In this document: piece by piece, positions 47,271 through 57,104 of the stretch | Layout of the letters: every line of letters begins with the position of its first letter | How positions within the stretch are numbered: the stretch's first letter is position 1 | Assembly: GCA_029582165.1 (NCBI GenBank) | Contig: CM055876.1 | Coordinates: 12,106,501 to 12,170,500, forward strand | From: Portulaca oleracea | Lineage: Eukaryota > Streptophyta > Magnoliopsida > Caryophyllales > Portulacaceae | Direction of reading: 5' to 3' | DNA length: 64,000 bases | Made by a program: the position numbers and the translations under genes | The notes under the pieces: generated by a model | Told to the model about the DNA's origin: nothing | Database searches by the model: none | Seen by the model: only the letters and a program-made list of their open reading frames with translations

Positions 47271-47898
47271 AGGGCACTTGCGGTGTGGCATTTGGTGGAT
47301 GACCTTAATGGGGAAGCTAAACACAAGATCGTATCTGCTCAAAAGAGGATATCTGCAGCCTAGACAGGAAAGCTGCTCCTTTTGTGGTGAATTTGAAGAA
47401 ACCATAGACCATCTGTTATTACATTGTTATTTTGTCACTCCAATATGGTCTGAGCTGCTGCATAATATGGAATGTGCACTGTCAGAATGCTCAACACTCA
47501 AAGAATGGTTTAAACTGTGGCTTGAACAACTATGCAGGAATTTTCATCAGATTTCACACCTTTTCTAATTCATTGGGTCTCCAAGCAAGGTCTGATGGGT
47601 ACCTGTGAACTTGCCTTCAACAGATGCAGTAAAATGAGCACCAAATATTCAGCAGGAAAAAGCTGGGCAGTGGCAGTGGTGGAAGATGTGCCGCGGGTGT
47701 ATAATTGCATCAGTAGACAGTTGAGAGGAAGCTTTGGTTTTATTTTAGGTTTTTTTTGGGCTTTGTGTGTTTTTTGATTGGGCTTGTTCGCTTTGGGATG
47801 AAACAATTGTGCCCATCATCTTTGAGCGTTTGTGTTTTGGGCCTTGAGGCTCCTAATTTCAATAAATGGGCTGCTGCCCAACAAGTTTTCGAAAAAAA
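47271..47898 (+). pseudogene. LINE RT zinc-binding domain and 3' end
   Basis: The frame contains CGIWWMTLMGKLNTRSYLLK, RGYLQPRQESCSFCGEFEET and IDHLLLHCYFVTPIWSELLH. This is the zf-RVT pattern (CxxC..H..HC) that follows LINE reverse transcriptase in plants. Then comes a 3' UTR rich in 'gggcttt' phrases, an AATAAA at 47861, and a short A-tail before the target duplication. Confidence 0.75.
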
Positions 47899-47928
47899 TA
47901 CTATATAAAATTCACTTATCAATCTTGG

Positions 47929-49637
47929 TGTAGACACCGAGATTTTTGCTTAGTTTAGTATGTATTTTAATGTACTTCTGTAACATTTTGTATTGTTCTT
48001 TATTTTTTAGGAATATGAAAAAATAGGGAACTAGGAAAGCCTAAGCCATGCCTGCAAGCTATGTACAAAAAACCCATAAAAAGCATAAAAAAGTCGCATA
48101 AAAACCCTAGCCATGCAAAAAAGCTACATAAACCCCATCCAACCTTCATGGTAGTGTGGACTACAGGGAGGTCTAGGGTTCGAAATTTTCTCACTTCACA
48201 GTCCAAGCATCGTCCAAAGACAAAAATATCCATGTTGTTCTGATGACCGCGCGGACTTCACGAGGCAGCAACACCTCCTACCAACACCGTCGTCCAAGAA
48301 ATTTAACCTGCATTATTGGTAGTCTGCGCTGTTGTCCAAGACTCCGAAACTCTTATCTAAACTTGGTGCTCAGGTTGTACGAGATACATGCATGGATCAA
48401 GCTATAAATACCCCTCCCTTCATGCCTTAGTTGGGAACCAGCTAATCCTTAGCAACTCTCATTCTTACTCACCCATCCTCTCATTCACTTACCAAGTCAT
48501 TTTCTTACCAACACATCATCTCATTCTCTTATCAATTTATTCTCTTATCATACACTTATTCTTCTTTCATTCTATACCTCTCACATCAATTCATTCTCTT
48601 TTCTTACTATCAACATCGGTTTCTTTCCCATCCATTCTCATCATCCAAACACATTCCATCTTACTCTTACTTTCTTTCATCATCTTCTAAAATTTATCCC
48701 TTTCATAAACCACACAAAAACAAACCACAAAATATCACAAAACCATCCCAAAACCACAAAAACATCCATACTTGTCACTTGGAGATTGAAAACAAAGAGC
48801 ATTAGAGGCTAGACAAAGGTTCGTGATCCTTCCTTATTTAGGTATAATTTTATCATTTCCATTCTTGTCATGTAATCATTTTATGATTTTGCAATGTTAT
48901 AATATTCATGTTTCCTTCATTTATCTAAATGTATAATTGAATGATTTTAAGATGTAGCGTTTTACTTTATCTCCCTTCTAAACTTTGAAAAAGCACATTC
49001 TTTAAAATTTTACTAGAGTCTTTCCTTAATTAAAGGCACACTCAAAGGTCTTTCCTTTGGAGCCTGCACTCTTACCCCCGAACTTCGTAATTTGGTTTGT
49101 AGGTGTACTCTTTTCGTTAGGTTTTCTTGGCTTTTTCTCTTAAAAAGTCGGGTGGCGACAGATTGAAAAACGCATTATTCTTGTTGCCTAGACCATGGTT
49201 TTCAAAACCCTAAAGCAAGTTTTGTGTGAGTAGTGGTTTTACAATGAGTTTGTTGGAAGTTGCAACTTTAGAAATGTGATATATATTTTTAAATTGTTAA
49301 AATTGCCGAAATCGCCCTTTTCCCTAGCCCTCGCATTTTGAAAATAGCATAATCAAGTTTAAGGAAGAATGAGCAAATGGTAGCTCTCTCTTTGGATTTT
49401 GTTTAAATACTTTCAAAGTTTTCATGGTGAAGGAAAGACGATTTTACATACAGTAAAACTATTCACAAAAATGAGCAAAACAATTACTAAAGGTCTTTTA
49501 AAAAGTAAAGCACCAGTAAAGTTCCAAGAATTCCAGCAAAAAAAAAAAAAAAAGAAAGCAGTGGGATCACCGCGACCCGTTCTGGTTAACGGGGAAGCCT
49601 CGGGGAGGTTAGAGACTGGTTACCCCAGGAACATCGA
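47929..49637 (+). mobile_element. Tat-like LTR with internal remnant
   Basis: Starts TGTAGACACCGAGATTTTTG, a common Tat/Ogre-type LTR start. A promoter CTATAAATACCCC lies at 48402-48414. Near 49130-49155 it reads TCTTAAAAAGTCGGGTGGCG then ACAG, like the LTR end joined to a tRNA-Arg-type PBS. About 480 bp of internal sequence with an A-run (49539-49554) follows, then copia sequence resumes at ~49638. No coding domain or second LTR is seen, and no clean target duplication. Confidence 0.55.
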
Positions 49638-49639
49638 GG

Positions 49640-49963
49640 GGCCAATACACAAATTTGACAAGAAAAATTAGAACTCAAATATTCTTTAAACTAAGATATG
49701 TTGAAGCTTTGACAAGATGTATGTCGACTAAGGCTAACATGAATAATGTCATGACTTGGCATAGTACATGATGATGAATTTAAAGAAATGTTAGCTACAA
49801 TAGAAGACTTATTCTCAAAAGAAAAATGAGTTATTTCGGTGTGTTGTAAAAGATTGTATAACCCACCATATTTATGAGCCACAACCAACACATTCTTAGA
49901 TGTAAGGTCCTTTGTATTACATTTTTCAAGAAGAAATATGGCAAAGTGCAGTTCAGTTACCAA
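49640..49963 (-). pseudogene. Copia GAG-pre-integrase relic
   Basis: The frame reads GLYNLLQHTEITHF, then NSSSCTMPSHDIIHVSLSRH and, past a stop, FKEYLSSNFSCQICVLA. This is the GAG-pre-integrase domain with its HxxxxH..CxxC pattern leading into integrase. The next residues (K..HRLPFNKCS) are at 14210. Confidence 0.75.
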
Positions 49964-50043
49964 TCTAGCAATAGATAAAAGGCTAAGTTGAAACTTAGGA
50001 CATAAAGAACATTATGAAGGACTAGGTTAGAATTGATAACTAC

Positions 50044-50232
50044 TTATCTAGCTTTGGTAACAACCTTAGTAATGCCATTTGGTAGGGTGATAGAAACAAG
50101 TTTATCCAAAGTGTATATGCGAGTAAAGAAGTTGAGATCATGAGTCATATGGTCAGAAGTTCTTGTGTCTATTATCCATAAACCTTTAAACTCTTTAATC
50201 AAGGCACAATAAGCACTAAAATGAGCATACAA
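50044..50232 (-). pseudogene. Copia protease relic
   Basis: The frame contains LWIIDTRTSDHMTHDLNFFT and VSITLPNGI. The usual active-site DTGASDHM is changed to DTRTSDHM, which would abolish the catalytic D-T/S-G motif. Confidence 0.75.
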
Positions 50233-50299
50233 GGATAAAGAAATACATATAAAGTGAGCATATCAGAGACGTATGAGTTGGTCCTTGAGCTTGCTGCAT

Positions 50300-51844
50300 C
50301 TACGGGTGTTTCATCAATCTCATGACCTCCTGCTCCACATTTTGCAAATCAAATGGACCATCTCCAGTGGAATTCTTGTTGGCAATGTTGTGTCAAGAGG
50401 AGAATCTTGAATTGCAAGGCTTTCTTGTGTCTGGACATGAGTTATAACCTTGCTCATATTCTTGTTCTTATCATACCAATCAGAAAAACCATGGATAAGA
50501 AATCATTGATCGACAGTGTACCCAATCCTCTAATAGTGAATGTAATATTTTCCTTGCTTATTTCTTTTATTGTTGTCTCTCCTACTCTTGACATGATTAT
50601 ATCCTCCATTTCCTTGAGACTTGAGCCATGAGAGAATTAACATAATCAATATCAACATTCACATGATTATTTAGTGTTGCCACTGTCACAATAGCTACAA
50701 TTTTATTCCCATTAGAAAGACATCAAGTCACTTTCCTTTGTTACTCTGTTCGTTCAATCATTTTACAGGCTTTACTCATAGTAGGAAGAGGATCATGTGT
50801 AAAATATGCTGCTCGAACTTAGTTATACCTCTCATCCAGATGCAATAAACATTGCATTAGCTTCTTCCTTTACTCCAACTCAATTGTCTTCTTAATAGTC
50901 ACACAATCAGGATGAGAAGCTTCACATTCACATAAAGGAATGTCACTTAATTCCGTCATTTTATTCCATAATCTCTTCAATTTTAATTTGTGTAACACAA
51001 CAACATGCTCATTTCCTTGATATAACAGAGCAATTTTTCCCCGAATCTTGATCAGCAAAGGGCCATTACTTTGACTAAATCACTAAACAAGTTGATTCTA
51101 GAGGTGTCGAGCATAAATAACATACTGAAAAGCTCTAGAGAGATCCGAATCAATAGAATTCAAAGTCCAACTCACCACTACCAATCACTTTTTTCCAACC
51201 ATTTTAAAATGGTTGGAAAAACCAACCATTTTAGCAACCATTTCATATTCCAACTATTTTTCAAAAATTTTAGTGGGAAAAAGGGTTGGAAATTCCAACT
51301 ATTTTTGCTAAAATGGTTGGAAATTTTTCCTACCATCCTTATTCCTACTATTTGAAAATGGTTGGAAACATGGTTAGTTGGAATATGAAATGGTTGGTTT
51401 TTCCAACCATTTTAAATTGGTTGGAAAAAAGTGGTTGGTAATACACATATTTTTAGTTGTGCACCATTACTGCCACATCTCATCCGTTGCTCATAAGTGG
51501 GAATTAGGAGCAAGTCGAGGCACTTTACCATTGATAAACCCTAACTTAACCTTTGTTCTGAGGTAAATCTAAGCGACACGACTCCAAGAGTGAAAGTTAG
51601 TGTCATCCATCCTGATATTGGTTAGAGTACTCATTCATGTATATCATGTCCTTGCAAATACAATGGATCTATGGTGTAATTTTTGGTTGTCTTGGTAATT
51701 GCCGTGGTAGAAGTTATAATAGATGATCAACCAAAGAGAACAGAAACAAAACAATCAGAGGAACAATTAAGTTTACTCAAATCAAACAATATTGATCAGG
51801 ATGATCAATCTGATTGAAGAAGGAGAAGGAGCTCAGGCAGATCC
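50300..51844 (-). pseudogene. Copia gag relic
   Basis: Fragments in several frames: a LDERYN-like block near 50820, DPLPTMSKACKMIERTEQQR near 50790-50730, and ALLYQGNEHVVVLHKLKLKR with LWNKMTEL near 51030-50930. These resemble the middle of copia Gag. The MITE at 51173-51461 lies in the middle. Confidence 0.6.
51173..51461. mobile_element. TGGTTGGAAA-rich MITE, copy 2
   Basis: About 289 bp of inverted GGTTGGAAA / TTTCCAACC repeats. It ends GGTAATACACATATTTTTAG then TTGTG, shared almost base for base with the copy at 16915-17171. The flanks CACCACTAC and CACCATTAC may be a 9-bp target duplication with one mismatch. The left terminal repeat is degenerate. Confidence 0.65.
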
Positions 51845-51859
51845 TATGCTCTAATACCA
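51845..51859 (-). other. Primer binding site of split copia
   Basis: Minus strand TGGTATTAGAGCATA, complementary to initiator tRNA-Met with one change. It abuts the LTR edge TGAAAAGTAG at 51860. Confidence 0.7.
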
Positions 51860-52029
51860 TGAAAAGTAGAAAGAAAAGCAGAGAAATTTGGGTCAATTTT
51901 GTGCATATTGTGTATGTGAATCAACCAACTGATATGCACAGCAGCTAGGATATACATACACAGGGGCTAGCAGAGGGAATAACAACATGCATAACCACTG
52001 TAGCTAACCATCATTATTAGCTAACTACA

Positions 52030-52504
52030 TATTTACAATCTAATTGTATGAATACACATATATAAAATTTGTCATTAAATTAATAAGTGTATACATGTTT
52101 ATAATAATATTTATGATCGATCAAATAACAAAAATTATGTACTCATTATTCAAACATGAATGCTTATAAACTTATAAACATATGCTAATAAAATCCATTT
52201 CAAAATTATAAAAGCATGGTACTCTTGGGAATATAATCCAATTTTATTGATGGAGTCATTGTTGACCTTTTAAAATTTAGATTTAGGCTCATGTTTAATA
52301 CAAACATTCCGCTTAAATTTGACTTACCTTTAATCGATGGTCTATTGTTTGATTATTTTTTCTTTGAAATTTTCAAAATACAAAATTAATTTATGTTAAG
52401 TTTTTAAAAACAGAGGTTGAAACAAAGACATAAAAGTCTAATAATAATCTCATGATGAAGCCAAGCTATAAAATAATTACGCATTATAATCAAGCAAATT
52501 ACAC

Positions 52505-52507
<3 letters not shown>
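52030..52507. other. AT-rich stretch, no gene
   Basis: Nothing recognised beyond the copia LTR edge. Confidence 0.4.

Positions 52508-52546
<39 letters not shown>
52508..52546. repeat. (TA)n microsatellite
   Basis: About 39 bp of alternating TA. Confidence 0.95.
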
Positions 52547-52549
<3 letters not shown>

Positions 52550-53279
52550 GTTTATTTGAGCATGTGAGCACTAGCTATGTAGACCCTTGGATTTCCAATC
52601 TAAGGATGAGAAAAAAAGGGAAGTTTAGCTTTTTTTTACCTAGGACCCCTCACGTGAGGTTGGACAATTTACAAAAAAATAAAAAAGGAAAAGCCCCCAT
52701 CCCATTTCCAAAAACGACGCATAATTAGAGTGTGGAGTTCTCAAAAACAACAAATTCATCTTCTTCTCCTTCCCAACTTCGACATTGAGACTCTTGTTCT
52801 TCCTTTTCAGAGTGGCGAATTCATCTACCCAAAGTCATCTGCTTCTCAATTTCAAAAATTTGGATCGGTTATCATTCTAGCCCAAGGCGACGTTGTGGGT
52901 TTGTTGTTGGTAGTTGATGGGTTGTCGTTGGTTTTACTTTCACTGTAAGGTATGTGGATCGTCCAATCCATAGTTTTTTCAAATCCATCTAAAAGAATGA
53001 TTTTTTTTATACTTATTTTTTAGGGTTACATTGAAAAATGTTGTGTTGCTAACAGAGAGATAGAATTCAACTACAGTAGAGGGTTTTTGGACTTTGAAAA
53101 TTTGAATTCAGAGTTTCGTTAATGTTTGTGGAAGGGTGAGGGTTTAGTTTTTTTGTAAAAGTTTGGGTTTTCTCTGTATGGTGAAGCGGATTTGGCAGGG
53201 GATTTCTAATATAATTTCGTAAGGTGTGTTTTTGTGTAAGTTTGGGGTTTTTTTAGCGAAGTTTGATTTTATTGTAGAC
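52547..53279. other. Unassigned stretch
   Basis: Moderate GC content with a leader-like pyrimidine stretch (52750-52830) and an open frame at 52730-52948 that matches nothing I know. It could be the 5' part of a gene interrupted by the elements downstream; no support beyond composition. Confidence 0.3.
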
Positions 53280-53524
53280 ATCAAGTGAAGTCATAGTGGA
53301 CGTTAAGGTCAGCGAAAGTGGACATAGGAAAATTGGTGATGAGTGTGTATATCGTTCTATTGTACTTGATGTGCACGTTGATATTAGTTGATGTCCACAG
53401 TAATAATGGTTGATGCCCACTATTGTCATGCTTGATGTCCACATCCAATTTGTTCGATGTCCATAATCATGATACGATGCCTACTGTTGTTACGTGTTTA
53501 TGACCATACTCACTATACATGTTG
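53280..53524. repeat. Tandem unit, left copy
   Basis: About 240 bp rich in TTGATGTCCAC-like words, beginning near AGTGGACGTTAAGGTCA and ending ACTATACATGTTG. A diverged copy lies on the other side of the gypsy element (58097-58312). Confidence 0.7.
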
Positions 53525-54519
53525 TGGAACGTGTCGGGATGAGGCCCGAGTCTTACTTTTCATTGGCACCTAGTCTTCCCGCACCCTTTCTATGAAAAAC
53601 AAGCAAAACGACTTCAAGGTCGGGGGTGGGATCCATTTCAAGGTGGACCCGGGACCTTGGAGGCATACTCGGACCATCATTGGGTGTGATATCTACTTCA
53701 AGTGGGACCCCGGACCATGGGAGTGGAGCTACGAGTCCTCATCGGGACCTATTTCAGGTCTTTCAAAGGGTTCGAAGTCCTTCCACAAGAATAAGCGCAA
53801 ACGGGTTAACGTGGGTTGTCGGAATGGACGCGCCTTCACTCTTTGGATTATAACTCCTTCAATATAAATCCCATGGGTCTCAAATTTTGGGAGCATAAAG
53901 TACATACCGAGAGCTTTCCAACGATATCTTACGGGTCTAAAACAGAGTTTGGAAGAAGAAGTTATGCTCGTTTGAAGTCCGCAGGGAAAAGCTGCCCAGA
54001 ACAGTGACTCGCCCGAGTCATCTTGTGACTCACCCGAGTCGTCGTTCTGGTCTTCCCCGACGATTGACGATGGCGTGTTGGAGTTGCCAGGCCAGTAGGC
54101 CGACTCGACCGAGTCATCTTGTGACTCGCCTGAGTCAGGCCTGCAACACGCGCATGCTGTTTCGTTTTTGTTATTTGTTTTCTCCATTCCTATATATACC
54201 CCCTCCCTTGGCATTGTTGAGAAGTTTTTGACATTTTGAATATATGCTAGTGCATTTGTAAGGGTTCTCCCTTAGTTTTCTCTCAGAAATCTTGTTACTT
54301 TATCCAAGTGATTTGGTGGTGTTCGAGTCATTCCTTTAGTGATTATTTAGTGGTTTACCTATGATAATCATGGTGGGGTGTTAGGCCTAGAGTTGTGGTT
54401 CTCCTTGCTCAAGGTCATATCCAACCTTTGGGTGTTCAAGGCCCTTGTTCGTGTTGAATATCGATCCTCCATCATCACTCAAGCTAATATAATCATCCCA
54501 CCACGGCGGTCATGCTGCA
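53525..54519 (+). repeat. LARD-like element 5' LTR (995 bp)
   Basis: Closely matches 57105-58096. It has palindrome pairs at 54006-54040 and 54102-54136, then a TATA box CTATATATACCCC at 54190. Confidence 0.9.
54006..54136. promoter_or_regulatory. GACTCGCCCGAGTC palindrome pairs in U3
   Basis: GACTCRCCCGAGTC-type palindromes at 54006-54019 and 54027-54040 (21 bp apart), then at 54102-54115 and 54123-54136 (21 bp apart). The last ends 54 bp before the TATA box. The same arrangement is kept in the 3' LTR (57583, 57604, 57679, 57700). Confidence 0.65.
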
Positions 54520-54521
54520 TT

Positions 54522-54533
54522 TGGTATCAGACC
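54522..54533 (+). other. Primer binding site of LARD-like element
   Basis: TGGTATCAGACC next to the 5' LTR end, close to the initiator tRNA-Met type TGGTATCAGAGC. Confidence 0.7.
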
Positions 54534-54860
54534 TCAAGGTTTTTCATCTAGCTTGAGTTTTTCCATTGTTTTTGCTAGTTTGTTCTCTATTGTTCGATTT
54601 GGTTGAAATATTGGCGTCCCCCATCCCCTGTGCTATCAAAATGTATTGGAATATGTTGTATTGTGTTTGTATTTGTTGGATTTGAAGTCAATTGGAGCTT
54701 CGAGGAGAAGTTGGAAAAAAGTGCACGCAAGGTGTTCGATGAAATGTCTGATTGAGAAAAACACAAAGAACCCTTAGCCAAATACTATCCAACGACAAAA
54801 GAACCCCCAAACTCCACAAATTATCCCAAACACAATCTGCCTTCACCCTTTTTTTTCGGT

Positions 54861-56090
54861 ATGGACGAAGAAGTTCGCTCCGAACGAGAGGAATCAAGCC
54901 ATCGAGGTAGATCTCAATTTCAAGCTCTCGGGGACCGACTCACCACCACTCTTGACAATCGATTCTCCACCATTGAGCGAACTCTTGACAACCTTAAGGT
55001 CAAAGTGAACAATGTAGTCCAAGAGTATCAAAGGCAACCCTGAGATGAATGTCGTAGACCCGCACGAAGTCCTATCCGTCCTCCTCCCTTCTACGAGTCG
55101 AGTGACGATGATAGAGGGTCATTTCGGCGCCATAGTCGACGGGAAGCGGTTGAAAAGCCCCCACGGAATGAATTCTATGATGTCGAGGCTAAACTTCCAG
55201 AATTCAATGGCAATACCGACCCGGAAGACTATCTTGAATGTAGGGTTGTTCATCGGTTCAAAACTGAACCGAATAAACTGAAAACCGATTAAGGGGTAAA
55301 GCCCAAACCGAAAACCGAACCGAATAAACCGGTTCGGTTTCGGTTCTCGGTTTATCCGGTTCAAAACTGAATAATGCACACATTCATACGGGACTTTCAT
55401 CGGAAGGAGTCAAACCGAAAACCGAATAAGGGCTAAAGTGCAAACCGAAAACCAAACCGAATAAAAATCGGTCCGGTTTGAATCGGTTCGAACCGGTTCG
55501 GTTCTCGGTTTATTCGGTTCAAAACCGAATAATGCACACCCCTACTTGAATGGGTCCAAATCTTGGAGAGGAATTTTGAAACTAAGGGGTATAGCGATAA
55601 ACATGCCTTCAAGATTGCTAGATCGAGACTCACCAAGGTTGCATCCCTTTGGTTTGAGAATGTCAAGGCAAAACGAGCTAAAGAGGGTCGAGCAAAGATC
55701 ACTTCATGGGCACGGCTTAAGCAATTGATGAATAGACGATTCTTGCCTAGTACTTACAAGCGAGAGGTTAACCATGAACCTATCTCGTCACTTGATGGGC
55801 GTGGAAGAATTAAGCAAGCAAAGGTCGATCTCATGCTCAACGAGGTAGCTTCCCTTGATCCATGTAAGCCCCTTGGCGATATTGTTGAAGTTTCTTGCCA
55901 CGAGAAGGTTGAGGAAAAGAAAAGTTCAATGAACGAGGTTATTGTCCTTGAGGCCGTTGAAGGGAAACCTCTTGAGCTACTTGAAGTACATGGTGAGCTT
56001 GGTGAAGTTCCATGCCAAAAGGAGGATGAGAACATCGATCTTGCCCTTCCTCTCGTCCTCATTGAGAATCCCAACAAGAGGCTCCGATGA
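54861..56090 (+). pseudogene. Gypsy-type gag, interrupted by hAT MITE
   Basis: ATG at 54861. The frame is open except for one in-frame TGA (55041-55043) up to the MITE at 55241, and resumes in phase at 55553. Segments: a coiled-coil N-terminus (LGDRLTTTLDNRFSTIERTL), an Arg-rich linker, then the capsid region LPEFNGNTDPEDYLE / VQILERNFETKGY, FKIARSRLTKVASLWFENVK, WARLKQLMNRRFLP. A Glu-rich C-terminus follows; no zinc knuckle is visible. The stop at 56088-56090 overlaps the next ATG (ATGA). Confidence 0.75.
55241..55544. mobile_element. hAT MITE inside gag, 8-bp TSD
   Basis: Ends TAGGGTTGTTCATCGGTTC (left) and, complemented, TAGGGGTGTGCATTATTCGG (right). The perfect duplication CTTGAATG lies at 55233-55240 and 55545-55552. 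The body is built of ACCGAA / TTCGGT repeats, and the phrase TTCAAAACYGAATAATGCAC occurs twice (near 55360 and 55518), as if two copies were fused or nested. Confidence 0.85.
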
Positions 56091-56374
56091 TCATCACGAC
56101 ATCGCTTTTTGAGGAGTCAAGCAACAACGAGGTTGACACCGACACCTCTCACGACCTCGCCATTTATGAACTCCCATATGAGAAGAAGGAGGTAACTTCA
56201 AACTCACCTATGAAATTCATTGAGACTTGCTTGGAAGTCGGATGTTGCGATGTAGAGTCTTTGGTTGAGTCATGCATGACCTTTGGAGGCATTGGTTGTT
56301 TGAGAATGTTTGTTGGCGTGATAAGTTGTATGATGATTATTTGGTGTCGAAGTTTGATGATTCTCGATGGTTGA
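56087..56374 (+). CDS. Unknown frame overlapping gag stop
   Basis: 95 aa starting at an ATG that overlaps the gag stop (ATGA). The N-terminal half is acidic (EESSNNEVDTDTSHDLAIYE) and the C-terminal half is Cys/Met-rich and hydrophobic. No family was recognised. It lies where pol should begin and may be remnant or replacement sequence typical of this non-autonomous family. Confidence 0.3.
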   Translation: MIITTSLFEESSNNEVDTDTSHDLAIYELPYEKKEVTSNSPMKFIETCLEVGCCDVESLVESCMTFGGIGCLRMFVGVISCMMIIWCRSLMILDG

Positions 56375-57104
56375 AGTGACATGCTAGAAATCTTGGTGTT
56401 CATTTTATGTCTAGTGGCAAATATGGGTTTGATGACACCTTGATTCTAGTTCGACCAATGTTTATGAGCTCGTCGTTTGTGTCGTCCCTCGAAGAATATT
56501 GTTTGCATATGGGTCGTAGTGATATGAACTCTTTGAATGGGTCGTACACGTTGTTTGGTCGTCATTGGTTGTTCGAGGCTCCTATTTGGTCGTTGGTTGA
56601 GTCATTGTCCATCACATCCCCGCTACTTCCCCTATGTCGGAGCTATGCTGATGCTCTTGTGGCCCTCGTTTGATGTTTCCTACATCGTGTCCTTCTCATG
56701 CCTTTAAAGCCACCGTTAACCCGCAAAAACAAAACCTGGGTGGGAAGTGAGTTGAGGAACCATCTCATGTTGAGCGAAACACGGGAAGAGTGTGCTCTTG
56801 GTGAGGATGAGCTACCATTGGCTTTGTCATTACCTTGTAGCAACCCAAGTGAGAATGAGAGTTCCCAAACACCACAAACATTTCCTTTTCCGTCTCTTAA
56901 CCCCTCACCTCCACAAAACAAGCCTCCAACCTCATTCTTTCATTTGGATGATGGATATATAGTGGATTTTGAAGCTTGTTGGGTGGCTCGTGTGATTGTT
57001 CATGCCGATCGGGATGTTTGGAGTTCTAGGATGCCGAGTTGTGGAGAGGGCCTCGATTTTAACTCCCAAGAGTTAAGGGCAACTCTTTTTCAAGAAGGGG
57101 AGTA
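56375..57104 (+). other. Unknown internal region of LARD-like element
   Basis: Two overlapping frames (56407-56673, 56698 into the LTR) encode SLEEYCLHMGRSDMNSLNG and a Pro/Ser-rich stretch followed by DDGYIVDFEACWVARVIVHA. I do not recognise them as pol. The region ends at the polypurine tract. Confidence 0.4.

Larger units (their letters stand above)
27292..47898 (+). mobile_element. L1-type LINE lacking EN/RT, twice interrupted
   Basis: Bounded by the 13-bp duplication TAC(A/T)ATATAAAAT (27279-27291 and 47899-47911) with a short A-tail at 47892-47898. Pieces: 27292-27724, 40967-41978 and 46442-47898. ORF1 has an RRM and a DUF4283-like region. The 3' piece has the zinc-binding domain that follows LINE reverse transcriptase. 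Endonuclease and RT are missing between 46950 and 47270, so the copy was already deleted. It was inserted ten bases from the end of the solo LTR. Confidence 0.75.
14211..47921 (-). mobile_element. Athila-like solo LTR split by nested insertions
   Basis: The left end TGATAGGCC with a CCGCAAGTGTATGGG block resembles the LTR start of the Athila-type element at 27725 (TGATAGGCCGCAAGTGCACG). The right end TTCACTTATCA at 47911-47921 matches that element's CACTTATCA terminus. The 5-bp duplication ATCTT lies at 14206-14210 and 47922-47926. LTR sequence survives at 14211-14727, 25670-25951, 26431-27291 and 47912-47921, about 1.7 kb in all. The rest is later insertions. No internal domain belongs to it, so it is a solo LTR. 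It holds a 15-bp palindrome CACGCTGTCAGCGTG at 26793-26807. Confidence 0.8.
49638..52029 (-). mobile_element. Split copia, 5' half (LTR, PBS, gag, protease)
   Basis: The 5' part of the copia whose integrase is at 13300-14210. From right to left: short LTR (51860-52029), PBS (51859-51845, minus TGGTATTAGAGCATA), decayed gag broken by a MITE, protease relic (50232-50044), and GAG-pre-integrase ending CQICVLA at ~49640. Numerous stops and frameshifts mark it as the oldest layer of the nest. Confidence 0.7.
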
